Shown here: in pieces, positions 20,077-27,358 of the stretch
Position numbering within the stretch: the first letter of the stretch is position 1
Layout: each line of letters opens with the position of its first letter
Assembly: GCA_964556005.1 (NCBI GenBank)
Contig: CAZKUR010000016.1
Span: forward strand, 1-64,000
Source of the DNA: CAZKUR01 sp964556005
Lineage (GTDB): Bacteria > Bacteroidota > Ignavibacteria > Ignavibacteriales > Ignavibacteriaceae
Direction: 5' to 3'
DNA length: 64,000 bases
Made by a program: the position numbers and the translations under genes
The notes under the pieces: generated by a model
Databases searched by the model: none
What the model saw: the letters and a program-made list of their open reading frames with translations, nothing else
Told to the model about the DNA's origin: nothing

Positions 20077-20745
20077 TTAACTATTTTCTATCCAGCCATC
20101 AAAAAGTTTGATTATTTTATGCCCGTAAGCTGCATTTTCTTTTGAGTGAGTTACCTGGATAATAGTTGTACCTTCTTCTTCATTTAATTTTTTCAGCAGT
20201 TCCATTATTTCTTTACCTTGATCTGAATGAAGGTTGCCGGTTGGTTCATCGGCTAAGATTAGTTTTGGCTTTGCAATAATAGCTCTTGCAATTGCAACGA
20301 GCTGCTGCTGTCCGCCGGAAAGCTGCTGTGGAAATAAATCTTTTTTGGCAACAATGTTAAACTTGTCGAGAGTTTCCGCAACTCTGCCTTTTCTTTCATC
20401 CGATTTAACTTTTTGGTAAAGTAGAGGTGTTTCTAAGTTTTCATAAACTGTAAGTTCATCAATTAAATGATACTGCTGAAAGACAAACCCGATATGAGTT
20501 TTGTGAAGTTCGGATAATTTTTTCTCGCTCATTTTATGGACAGGTTCATCCATAAAATAATATTCGCCTGATGATGGAGCATCGAGCATACCTAAAATAT
20601 AAAGCAAAGTAGATTTGCCTGATCCCGAAGGTCCCATTACAGAAATAAATTCGCCTTCTTCTACTTCGAAGTTTATATTCCGCAAAACGAAAGTTTTGAC
20701 TGATTTGTTGTTGTAGTACTTTTCAATATTTTGTAGCTTAATCAA
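20077..20745 (-). CDS. ABC transporter ATP-binding protein, LolD/MacB type (222 aa)
   Basis: Cytoplasmic ATPase that would drive the permeases downstream. Visible motifs: Walker [10 protein letters not shown] (residues 38-46), Q-loop at FVFQQYHL, signature LSGGQQQ (142-148), Walker B LILADEP (162-168), D-loop GNLHSDQG and switch His 200. The residue after the signature is Leu, where this family nearly always has Arg (LSGGQQQR in the sister ATPase). The region between Q-loop and signature ([15 protein letters not shown]) is typical of the LolD/MacB/FtsE group. At 222 residues it is normal length and complete. It lies 11 bp upstream of the first permease. Whether it pairs with itself or with the other ATPase is unknown. 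Confidence 0.95.
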   Translation of the reverse strand: MIKLQNIEKYYNNKSVKTFVLRNINFEVEEGEFISVMGPSGSGKSTLLYILGMLDAPSSGEYYFMDEPVHKMSEKKLSELHKTHIGFVFQQYHLIDELTVYENLETPLLYQKVKSDERKGRVAETLDKFNIVAKKDLFPQQLSGGQQQLVAIARAIIAKPKLILADEPTGNLHSDQGKEIMELLKKLNEEEGTTIIQVTHSKENAAYGHKIIKLFDGWIENS

Positions 20746-20772
20746 TGTTATATCCTTTCAGGATTTGCTAAG

Positions 20773-21217
20773 CGCAAAGAGCGGAGCGCATAGCTTTTTG
20801 TTAAATTGTTTTCATAAAATTTGTTATCATTCTGCATTCTTTATCGAGATCGTCCAAAAGTTTATTTAAATTTTCTTCTTCTATAATTTTTCTTCGATTT
20901 AAGATTATTAGAATGTTTGCGTTTTCAAAAGTTGATTTTCTTGCGAAATTTAAAAAATGGTTGAAGTCCTTATTTAAATTTGAACCTGAACCCTCAGCAA
21001 TATTATTACTCATACTCATTGCCGCTCCTTTTAGCTATTCCGAAAATCTAAATAATTTTCTATTTTCGAGATCATCTGCTATATCTAAAAGCTTATCCGT
21101 AATTTCAATCGCCAACTGCCAAATTTTCAAATCTTGAAAACGAAACTTCATTTTCACACTTCATTTATTTTAAAGTAAAGTTTTGATTTATTTACGCTAT
21201 GCACTTTGCTCTCTGCG
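20773..21217. mobile_element. 445-bp cassette bounded by 22-bp imperfect inverted repeats, carrying a broken four-helix-bundle gene
   Basis: The left end (20773-20794) reads CGCAAAGAGCGGAGCGCATAGC. The complement of the right end (21196-21217) reads CGCAGAGAGCAAAGTGCATAGC. They agree at 18 of 22 positions, and all four differences are transitions. The cassette nearly fills the space between the two ATPase genes and contains only the four-helix-bundle pseudogene. This gene family is known from mobile-like intervening sequences in 23S rRNA. No transposase is present, so any movement would have to be passive. The end sequences are of a simple GCGCATAGC type, so chance or secondary-structure selection remain alternatives. 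Confidence 0.45.
20801..21151 (-). pseudogene. Four-helix-bundle protein of the 23S rRNA intervening-sequence (S23) family, broken by a stop codon
   Basis: Translation from the ATG at 21151 gives MKFRFQDLKIWQLAIEITDK, the typical start of this family, and runs to FRFSE. There codon 39 is TAG (21035-21037) where the family usually has Gln (CAG). The frame then continues as LKGAAMSMSNNIAEGSG..DFNHFLNFA to a normal end at 20801, 116 residues in all. A shorter product could start at the Met at 21019 (72 residues), but it would lack the first helix. The family folds as a small helical bundle; relatives include the Avd protein of diversity-generating retroelements. It is foreign to the transport operon around it. 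A sequencing error at one base would restore the gene. Confidence 0.85.
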
Positions 21218-21219
21218 AT

Positions 21220-21909
21220 TTAAACGTGAAAACTTTCTTTATAATTTTCCGTAACAACATGTCCGTCAAATAAATGAATTATACGGTTGCCATACTCCGC
21301 ATAGGTGGGAGAGTGAGTTACCATAACGATTGTTGCACCGTCCTCATTCAGGTTTGTGAGCATACTCATTACTTCGTCGCCGTGTGAAGAATCGAGATTT
21401 CCAGTCGGTTCGTCGGCTAAAATCAATTTTGGGCTTCCGACTATCGCTCTTGCAACTGCAACTCGCTGCTGCTGACCGCCGGATAACTGCTGAGGGAAAT
21501 GGTTTGCCCTGTGCATTATCTCCATTCTTTCTAAGGCTTCGTTGACTTTTGTCTTTCTATCGCTAGCAGATACGCCTAAGTAAAGAAGTGGTAATTCAAC
21601 ATTTTCATAAACGGTTAATTCATCAATCAAGTTAAAACTCTGGAACACGAAACCGATATTTTCTTTTCTTAACTGAGCCCTTTGACGTTCCGAAAATTTT
21701 GAAACTTCATGATCCAAAAAATTAAGTTTTCCATCGGAAGGATTATCTAACAAGCCTAAGATATTTAGCAGTGTGGATTTTCCGCATCCGGATGGCCCCA
21801 TGATAGAAACAAATTCTCCTTTTTCTATTTCGATGTTGACGTTATTTAAAGCTGTTGTTTCTACTTCTTCTGTAGTGTAGATTTTTTTCAGGTTTTCGGT
21901 CTTTATCAT
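21220..21909 (-). CDS. ABC transporter ATP-binding protein, LolD/MacB type (229 aa)
   Basis: First ATPase of the operon. Motifs: Walker A GPSGCGKST (38-46), Q-loop FVFQSFNL, signature LSGGQQQRV (142-150), Walker B LILADEP (162-168), D-loop GNLDSSHG and switch His 199. All catalytic residues are present and length is normal. It is clearly paralogous to the second ATPase, though the C-terminal tail (VVTENYKESFHV) differs. It follows the adaptor gene; the 186-bp space between them holds a palindromic repeat. Together with the adaptor and a permease it would form a MacAB-like efflux or lipoprotein/peptide export unit. The actual cargo cannot be inferred. Confidence 0.95.
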   Translation of the reverse strand: MIKTENLKKIYTTEEVETTALNNVNIEIEKGEFVSIMGPSGCGKSTLLNILGLLDNPSDGKLNFLDHEVSKFSERQRAQLRKENIGFVFQSFNLIDELTVYENVELPLLYLGVSASDRKTKVNEALERMEIMHRANHFPQQLSGGQQQRVAVARAIVGSPKLILADEPTGNLDSSHGDEVMSMLTNLNEDGATIVMVTHSPTYAEYGNRIIHLFDGHVVTENYKESFHV

Positions 21910-21969
21910 TTTATTCTCCTTGGTTGATTGTTTTCAATTTTTATTTCTTGAATTAAGAATCATGTAATT

Positions 21970-22048
21970 AATAGAACGCGGATTACACGGATATTCGCAG
22001 ATATTATCCGTGTAAATCAGCTTAATCCGTGTAATCTGTGTTCTATTG
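21970..22048. repeat. Dispersed palindromic repeat, GAACGCGGATT type, most symmetric copy
   Basis: The left arm AATAGAACGCGGATTACACG and the right arm CGTGTAATCTGTGTTCTATT are near-perfect inverted complements, giving a potential long hairpin. It lies in the 186-bp space between the adaptor gene and the first ATPase gene, so it would be transcribed within the operon. Compare 254-314 and 5179-5266. Confidence 0.8.
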
Positions 22049-22095
22049 CTTTCATTTATAAAATTCCATGATTTAGTAATTATTATTTGACTCAA

Positions 22096-23346
22096 TTATT
22101 TGAGTATTAGTTTATCCACATCACCGAATGTATCGTAGGATGAAGTAATAACTTTTTCACCTTTCTTTAATCCGTCCAGCACTTCAAACTCTTGTGAATT
22201 TTGTCTGCCAAGTTTGATCTCCCTCTTTATTGCATAATCGCCTGAAGGACTGACAACAAATATCCATTGCCCTCCTGTTGTTTGATAGAAGCCTCCTCTT
22301 TCAATTGTGAGTGCTTGTGAAAGTTCACCCAACTCTAATCTAATCTGCAGCGACTGACCTCTCCGAATTCCTTGCGGAACCTTTCCAACAAAATGCATAT
22401 CAACTTCAAACTGACCGTTTTTTACTTCCGGATAAACTTTTTTGATGACGAGTTTATAATCATTATTATTAAATGAAAATTCTCCGGTTTGTCCCGCGCT
22501 TACTCTTGCAATATAATGTTCATCGATAGCCACTCTAACTTTAAAGGAATCTACGACATCTATTTCCCCGACGTTTGCACCAGGTGCGAGTGATTGGCCA
22601 ATCTCTGCATTTAATGATGTAAGCTGCCCCTTTATCGGGGCCTTCACCGTTAAATCTTCAAGCTGCTTTTTGGTGATATTTAAATTCTCTTGAAGTGTGT
22701 TAACGGATTTTTCAAGCTGATCGATTTGCTGTGTTCTGAAAAGTGAATCTTTCTTAAAAGTTTCCAGTGTGAGTCCTTTTTTCTTTAAAAGATATTCGTA
22801 TTCATCTTTTGCATTCTGATATTCGATTTTCGAGATAAGATTTTTCTCATAAAGAATTTTATTATTTTCATAAATTGTTTTTTGCAGCCTGAGGCTATGG
22901 TCTACGTCTAACAGTTGTCCCAGTAAACTTAAACGCGATTCTTCCATTGATAAACGCGTACTTCTCAATGAATTTATCTGCTGGAAAACGTTGGCTTCAT
23001 TATAAATAATATTTAAAGTTAACGAAGCATTATCGAGCTTTAAAATCGGGTCACCTGCATTTACAAAAGCGCCTTCTTCAACAAATTTTTTCACTACTTT
23101 ACCGCCGTCGCTTACATCCAAAAGGAATGTTTCAATCGGCTGGACGGTTCCGGTTACAGGTATATATTCCTGGAAAGGCCCGTATTTAACTTCTGAAATT
23201 GTAATCTTGTCTTTTTCAACGTTAAGCTTAGAGCTTCTATCTCCGAAGATTAAACTGTATAAAATTACTATTGCGAAAATACCCACAGCCGAATAGGTTA
23301 TTATTTTTTTGACAGTCCATTTTTTCTTTTCTATTTTTCTGTCCAT
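22096..23346 (-). CDS. Membrane-fusion (periplasmic adaptor) protein, HlyD/MacA-like (416 aa)
   Basis: Links an inner-membrane transporter to the outer membrane or cell surface. It has one N-terminal membrane anchor (about residues 15-33), then the first half of a lipoyl-like domain (GGKVVKKFVEEGAFVNAGDP, near 80-99). A long alpha-helical hairpin follows (about 115-230, EYQNAKDEYEYLLKKK), then the second lipoyl half (VKAPIKGQLTSLNAEIGQSL) and beta-barrel and membrane-proximal domains to the end. It is the first gene of the transport operon, and a sigma-54-like promoter lies about 45-58 bp upstream of its start. No outer-membrane TolC-like gene is seen in the window, so the partner may be encoded elsewhere. 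Good family assignment; substrate unknown. Confidence 0.92.
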   Translation of the reverse strand: MDRKIEKKKWTVKKIITYSAVGIFAIVILYSLIFGDRSSKLNVEKDKITISEVKYGPFQEYIPVTGTVQPIETFLLDVSDGGKVVKKFVEEGAFVNAGDPILKLDNASLTLNIIYNEANVFQQINSLRSTRLSMEESRLSLLGQLLDVDHSLRLQKTIYENNKILYEKNLISKIEYQNAKDEYEYLLKKKGLTLETFKKDSLFRTQQIDQLEKSVNTLQENLNITKKQLEDLTVKAPIKGQLTSLNAEIGQSLAPGANVGEIDVVDSFKVRVAIDEHYIARVSAGQTGEFSFNNNDYKLVIKKVYPEVKNGQFEVDMHFVGKVPQGIRRGQSLQIRLELGELSQALTIERGGFYQTTGGQWIFVVSPSGDYAIKREIKLGRQNSQEFEVLDGLKKGEKVITSSYDTFGDVDKLILK

Positions 23347-23389
23347 TTGAATTCCCGGTAAAAATAAAAATTTAAGTAACTTGTTATGG

Positions 23390-23404
23390 TCAACTCTTAT
23401 GCCT
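23390..23404 (-). promoter_or_regulatory. Candidate sigma-54 promoter for the transport operon
   Basis: The minus strand reads AGGCATAAGAGTTGA, against the consensus TGGCAC-N5-TTGC. The spacing between the -24 GG and the -12 G is right, but the -12 pair is GA instead of GC. It would start transcription about 33 bases before the adaptor gene. An NtrC-type sigma-54 activator is encoded divergently nearby (24132-25508), which raises the plausibility. Confidence 0.38.
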
Positions 23405-23535
23405 TAACATTGTAATTATAATGAAATTTCGATATAAATTATTCTCCGTTTATCATGTCTTTTTACCGGTGAAGAAATTTTTATATCGATGGTAATGGAC
23501 GGTTAATCTTCAATCGTCCGATTACGTTACAGTAG

Positions 23536-23551
23536 TGCACGAATTCGTACA
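23536..23551. promoter_or_regulatory. Candidate activator-binding palindrome upstream of the transport operon
   Basis: TGCACGAATTCGTACA is a palindrome apart from one position pair, with a perfect ACGAATTCGT core. It lies about 145 bp upstream of the candidate sigma-54 promoter, a usual distance for an enhancer site of an NtrC-type activator. A looser GGACG..CGTCC pair lies at 23497-23519. Confidence 0.3.
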
Positions 23552-23600
23552 GCTAACATGTTAATAGTTAATGCTTATTATTTAATTTTTTTGATAGGTT

Positions 23601-23831
23601 TTAGAAAGAAGTATTGTAACTTTTTAAATTAGAGTTATATTTAAGATTTGCTTCAATATTAGAGAAGCCTTTTTTGTGAGCAATACCTAATAATCTTTGG
23701 CAGCTGCTGCAAAGATAAATATACCTCACCCCGAGATCAGAAAAATGTTCGCATACCCACGCTGTATTTATTTTTCTATTACAATGTGCGCATGTAATGT
23801 CGATATTTTCTTTATCTATAATTTTTATCAT
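23601..23831 (-). CDS. Small zinc-ribbon-like protein of unknown function (76 aa)
   Basis: Two CxxC pairs (C14/C17 in CAHC and C41/C44 in CSSC) frame a central C27-x-H29, the layout of a small zinc-binding ribbon. No membrane segment or signal peptide is seen. The C-terminal 25 residues are Asn/Ser/Lys-rich and probably disordered. It is encoded on the same strand as the transport operon, 254 bp upstream of the adaptor gene, in the space between that operon and the divergent sigma-54 regulator. Its role could be regulatory, but the family is not recognised. The coding call rests on the spaced cysteines. Confidence 0.6.
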   Translation of the reverse strand: MIKIIDKENIDITCAHCNRKINTAWVCEHFSDLGVRYIYLCSSCQRLLGIAHKKGFSNIEANLKYNSNLKSYNTSF

Positions 23832-24131
23832 GATTGGTCTTGTTCAAATATATTTTAGACTGTCCGAACAGCAAAAAAGTTACTTCATTAAAGATTTTTT
23901 TGGAAAAAATACAAGTTCCAATTTAACTAAAAAATCGGTATAAAAAATTATAAATACAAATAAAAGATTCGCCCAATTCAATTAAACAAATGTTGTGCCG
24001 TTAAATTTCTTTAATTATCTTTAATAAAATTATTAGCAGTTAGATTTATAACAACTGTTATAATATTTATCTATTTTTGATAAAGAAAAAGCGGGAATTG
24101 ATTATTCATAATTTGAAGTTAAACTAAATTT

Positions 24132-25508
24132 ATGTCGAATAAATCCACAAAAGTTTTAATAGTTGATGACAATGAAGATGTTTTGTTAGCTGCGAAGTTG
24201 CTTGTAAAATCATATGTGGGAATAGTGCATACAGAAAAGAACCCGCAAAATATTCCGCAGCTTCTTAAAAATGAAAATTACGATGTAATATTTTTAGATA
24301 TGAACTTTACCGAAGATATGACCAGCGGCAGGGAAGGATTTTATTGGCTGAATGAAATTCTAAAAAGCGATCCCTCGGCTGTTGTTATTTTAATTACTGC
24401 CTTCGGCGACATTGAAATGGCTGTTAAAGCCGTTAAAGAAGGCGCTACGGATTTTGTGCTGAAACCATGGCAAAATGAAAAATTTTTAGCTACACTTTCA
24501 TCTGCATTAAAACTAAGACAATCTAAGCTCGACCTGGAAAATGTTTTAACGCAGCAAAAGCAGTTATTTGCGGACATCGATAAAAAATATCACGACCTTG
24601 TAGGAGTCTCGGCTCCAATGCAGAAAGTTTTTCATACAATTGAAAAAGTAGCGAAGACGGAAGCGAATGTTTTAATTTTAGGAGAAAACGGAACCGGGAA
24701 AGAACTTGTTGCGCGAGCGCTCCACAGGCAATCGGAAAGATCGGATAAAGTTTTTATACGAGTGGATATGGGAGCTTTAACTCCTACTCTTTTTGAAAGT
24801 GAATTATTCGGTCATGTTAAAGGATCATTTACGGATGCAAAAGAAGACAGGGCCGGCAGGTTTGAAGTTGCATCCGGCGGCACGCTTTTTCTAGACGAAA
24901 TTGGAAATATACCGGTTGAGCTTCAGGCTAAACTTTTAACTATTTTGCAGAACAGGCAGGTAGCGAGAGTCGGTTCAAATAATTATAAGCCGGTTGATAT
25001 TCGATTAATTTGTGCGACAAATACACCGATTTACCAGATGGTAAAAGAAAATAAATTTAGGCAAGATCTTCTTTACAGAATAAATACTGTTGAAATTCAG
25101 ATCCCACCTTTGAGGGAACGTAAAGAGGATATCGCACTTTTAGCAGAACATTTCCTTGCAGTTTATAAACAAAAGTATAATAAACCCAGTCTAAGGATAA
25201 ACCAAACAACAATTAAAAAACTGGAAAATTACAACTGGCCGGGAAACGTTCGCGAACTTCAGCATGCAATTGAAAGAACCGTAATTTTATGTGAAACTGA
25301 TATACTGCAGCCGGGCGATTTCTTTTTTACATCTCCCGATACTAATGAAGAAAAATTTATTTTCGATACTTATAATCTTGAAGAAGTAGAGAAAATAGTC
25401 ATCCGAAAAGCTCTCGATGATAACGACGGTAATATTACCAAAGCAGCAAAAGAGCTCGGCTTAACAAGAACTTCATTATATAGGAGAATGGAAAAATACG
25501 GACTGTAA
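24132..25508 (+). CDS. NtrC-family sigma-54-dependent response regulator (458 aa)
   Basis: Transcription activator with three domains. Residues 1-125 form a receiver with VDD at 11-13 and phospho-acceptor Asp 56 (IFLDMNF). Residues ~155-395 form a sigma-54 AAA+ domain with Walker A GENGTGKE (184-191) and Walker B GTLFLDEIG. Residues ~410-458 form a Fis-type helix-turn-helix (GNITKAAKELGLTRTSLYRR). The sigma-54 contact loop, usually GAFTGA, is GSFTDA here (231-236); the key Phe and Thr are kept. It is divergent from the adaptor-led transport operon and upstream of a phosphatase and a histidine kinase, the likely partner kinase. It probably activates the transport operon through the sigma-54-like site at 23390-23404. 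Confidence 0.93.
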   Translation: MSNKSTKVLIVDDNEDVLLAAKLLVKSYVGIVHTEKNPQNIPQLLKNENYDVIFLDMNFTEDMTSGREGFYWLNEILKSDPSAVVILITAFGDIEMAVKAVKEGATDFVLKPWQNEKFLATLSSALKLRQSKLDLENVLTQQKQLFADIDKKYHDLVGVSAPMQKVFHTIEKVAKTEANVLILGENGTGKELVARALHRQSERSDKVFIRVDMGALTPTLFESELFGHVKGSFTDAKEDRAGRFEVASGGTLFLDEIGNIPVELQAKLLTILQNRQVARVGSNNYKPVDIRLICATNTPIYQMVKENKFRQDLLYRINTVEIQIPPLRERKEDIALLAEHFLAVYKQKYNKPSLRINQTTIKKLENYNWPGNVRELQHAIERTVILCETDILQPGDFFFTSPDTNEEKFIFDTYNLEEVEKIVIRKALDDNDGNITKAAKELGLTRTSLYRRMEKYGL

Positions 25509-25953
25509 TAAAAATGATTTAAATGTTGCTATTAGATGCTTAGAAAATATAGCTTTTAGAATCTAAATACGATTATTTTAAGAAAAAAACCTTTAGGATT
25601 TTTTTTGAGATTTATAATTAAACCCTATCCAACCTTTTTCTTACTAAAGGAAAGGCTTATTAGTAATTATAACAAAACATAAGAAATGCTATCGTTCACA
25701 TATTCTAAGACAGAAATAACAAGGAAAAATTTTTAGTGAGAATAAATCCTTCTCGTTGAAAGAGAAGTATTATAGGATGAGTTCAAGTTTGAATAAAAAA
25801 TACAAAGTTACGAGTAACAAAAGATGTTGCTTAATAAATAAAATTTCTCAAGTATAGGGAGAAAAGCCAAAATAACTTGGGTTAATGTTTATATAAGAAT
25901 TATTAAATTTATTAAAAACAAAATATTTTGATGAATAGAACTATAACCATTGA
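25509..25953. other. AT-rich intergenic region, no gene seen
   Basis: This 445-bp stretch separates the regulator from the phosphatase gene on the same strand. It is very AT-rich with many stops in all frames. No convincing promoter, operator or strong hairpin was found by eye; the weak CCTTTAGG fold near 25590 followed by T residues is too short to call a terminator. Confidence 0.5.
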
Positions 25954-27345
25954 ATGAAAAATTTTAGATTAAATCTTGTTCTAAGAATTATCCTGCTTGC
26001 ACTTTCGATTTTTGCTGTGTTTTATGTTTACTACGATACTAATTTCTCGGCAACATTCCTGATTCTTTGCATTTTGATAGTAATGCAAATTTACTTTCTC
26101 ATCCGGTATGTCGATGTTACCAACCGCGAACTTTCCAAATTCATTGAGTCGATAAAGTATTCGGATTTTTCACAGTCATTTTTAAATCAAAGTTTAGGCG
26201 GTTCTTTTAAAGGATTGGCAGCCTCTTTTTCCAACGTTATGAACCAAATTCAAAAAGCTCGTTCGGAGAAAGAGGAGAACTTTCAATATCTTCAAACTAT
26301 CGTTAAACATATAGGTACAGGCTTAATTTCATTTACAGAAGACGGGAATGTTGAAATAGCAAACGAAGCCGCAAAAAAATTATTAAATGTAAATGATATT
26401 AAAAATATAAAAAGCCTTAGTTCGGTAAACGATGAATTGGTTAATGCACTTACCAACATTCGAGCCGGTGAAAAAGAACTGGTAAAAATCGGTACTAACG
26501 GAGTGATAAAACAACTTTCGCTTTATGCAAGTGAATTTAAGTTGAGAGGGCATAATTTTAAACTAATTTCTTTACAGGATATTAGAACCGAGCTTGAAAG
26601 AGAACGGCTTCTCCGAGAACTTGAAATTGCTCATCAGGTTCAAATTAGGTTACTACCAAAAGAAAACCCATCAATTCCCGGTTATTCGATAAATGGAATT
26701 TGTCTTCCCGCAAAAGAAGTTGGCGGCGATTATTATGATTTTATCGATCTGGGAAATTCAAAACTTGGCATCGCAATAGGCGATGTTTCAGGCAAAGGAT
26801 TGCCCGCCGCATTTTACATGACTTTAACGAAAGGTGTTTTTCTTTCACATGCAGGAGTAGAAATGTCTCCGCGTAAAGTTTTGATTGAAGTGAATAAGAT
26901 GCTAATCAAAACACTTGAGCCGGGAACATTTGTTACTATGTTTTATGCTGTACTTGATTTTGAAAATAATAAAGTGACGTATACCAGAGCCGGACATGAA
27001 CCGGCTATCTATTTTAATATATCTAAAAATAAAATCGAACTTTTAAGGCCCATGGGGATTGGACTCGGTATAAAGCAAGGTGAGATTTTTGAAAAAAATA
27101 TCGAAGAGAAAGAATTGGCATTTTCATGTGGAGATGCGCTTATCTTTTATACAGACGGGTTTATAGATGCACGCAATGCACAATTAAATGACTTTGGACG
27201 GGAAAGATTATTGAGCTTGGTAAATCAAAATCATCAAAAATCATCTTTGGAAATAATAAATTCTATTTCGAAAAATGTTCTTAATTTCGGCGGGCAAAGT
27301 CCACAGTATGATGATATGACAATGATCTCTATCAAGAAATTATAA
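25954..27345 (+). CDS. SpoIIE/RsbU-type PP2C phosphatase with membrane and PAS-like sensor (463 aa)
   Basis: Serine/threonine phosphatase, of the kind that often dephosphorylates anti-sigma-factor antagonists. Two membrane segments (about 8-27 and 33-52) are followed by a linker like a short HAMP region and a PAS-like domain (about 105-215). A coiled-coil stretch ERERLLRELEIAHQVQIRLL leads into the SpoIIE domain (about 245-463). Metal-binding motifs are visible: GGDYYDF, GDVSGKG, YTDGFID and YDDMTM. The first ~215 residues closely match the adjacent histidine kinase. No partner anti-sigma or antagonist gene lies in the window. It starts 13 bp ahead of the kinase gene's region and is probably co-transcribed with it. 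Confidence 0.9.
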   Translation: MKNFRLNLVLRIILLALSIFAVFYVYYDTNFSATFLILCILIVMQIYFLIRYVDVTNRELSKFIESIKYSDFSQSFLNQSLGGSFKGLAASFSNVMNQIQKARSEKEENFQYLQTIVKHIGTGLISFTEDGNVEIANEAAKKLLNVNDIKNIKSLSSVNDELVNALTNIRAGEKELVKIGTNGVIKQLSLYASEFKLRGHNFKLISLQDIRTELERERLLRELEIAHQVQIRLLPKENPSIPGYSINGICLPAKEVGGDYYDFIDLGNSKLGIAIGDVSGKGLPAAFYMTLTKGVFLSHAGVEMSPRKVLIEVNKMLIKTLEPGTFVTMFYAVLDFENNKVTYTRAGHEPAIYFNISKNKIELLRPMGIGLGIKQGEIFEKNIEEKELAFSCGDALIFYTDGFIDARNAQLNDFGRERLLSLVNQNHQKSSLEIINSISKNVLNFGGQSPQYDDMTMISIKKL

Positions 27346-27358
27346 TTTAGTACATTGA

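Noticed and set aside
254..22048. CRISPR or other regular repeat array from the three GAACGCGGATT copies
   Set aside because: Copies are thousands of bases apart, palindromic and in different gaps; there are no regular spacers and no cas genes.
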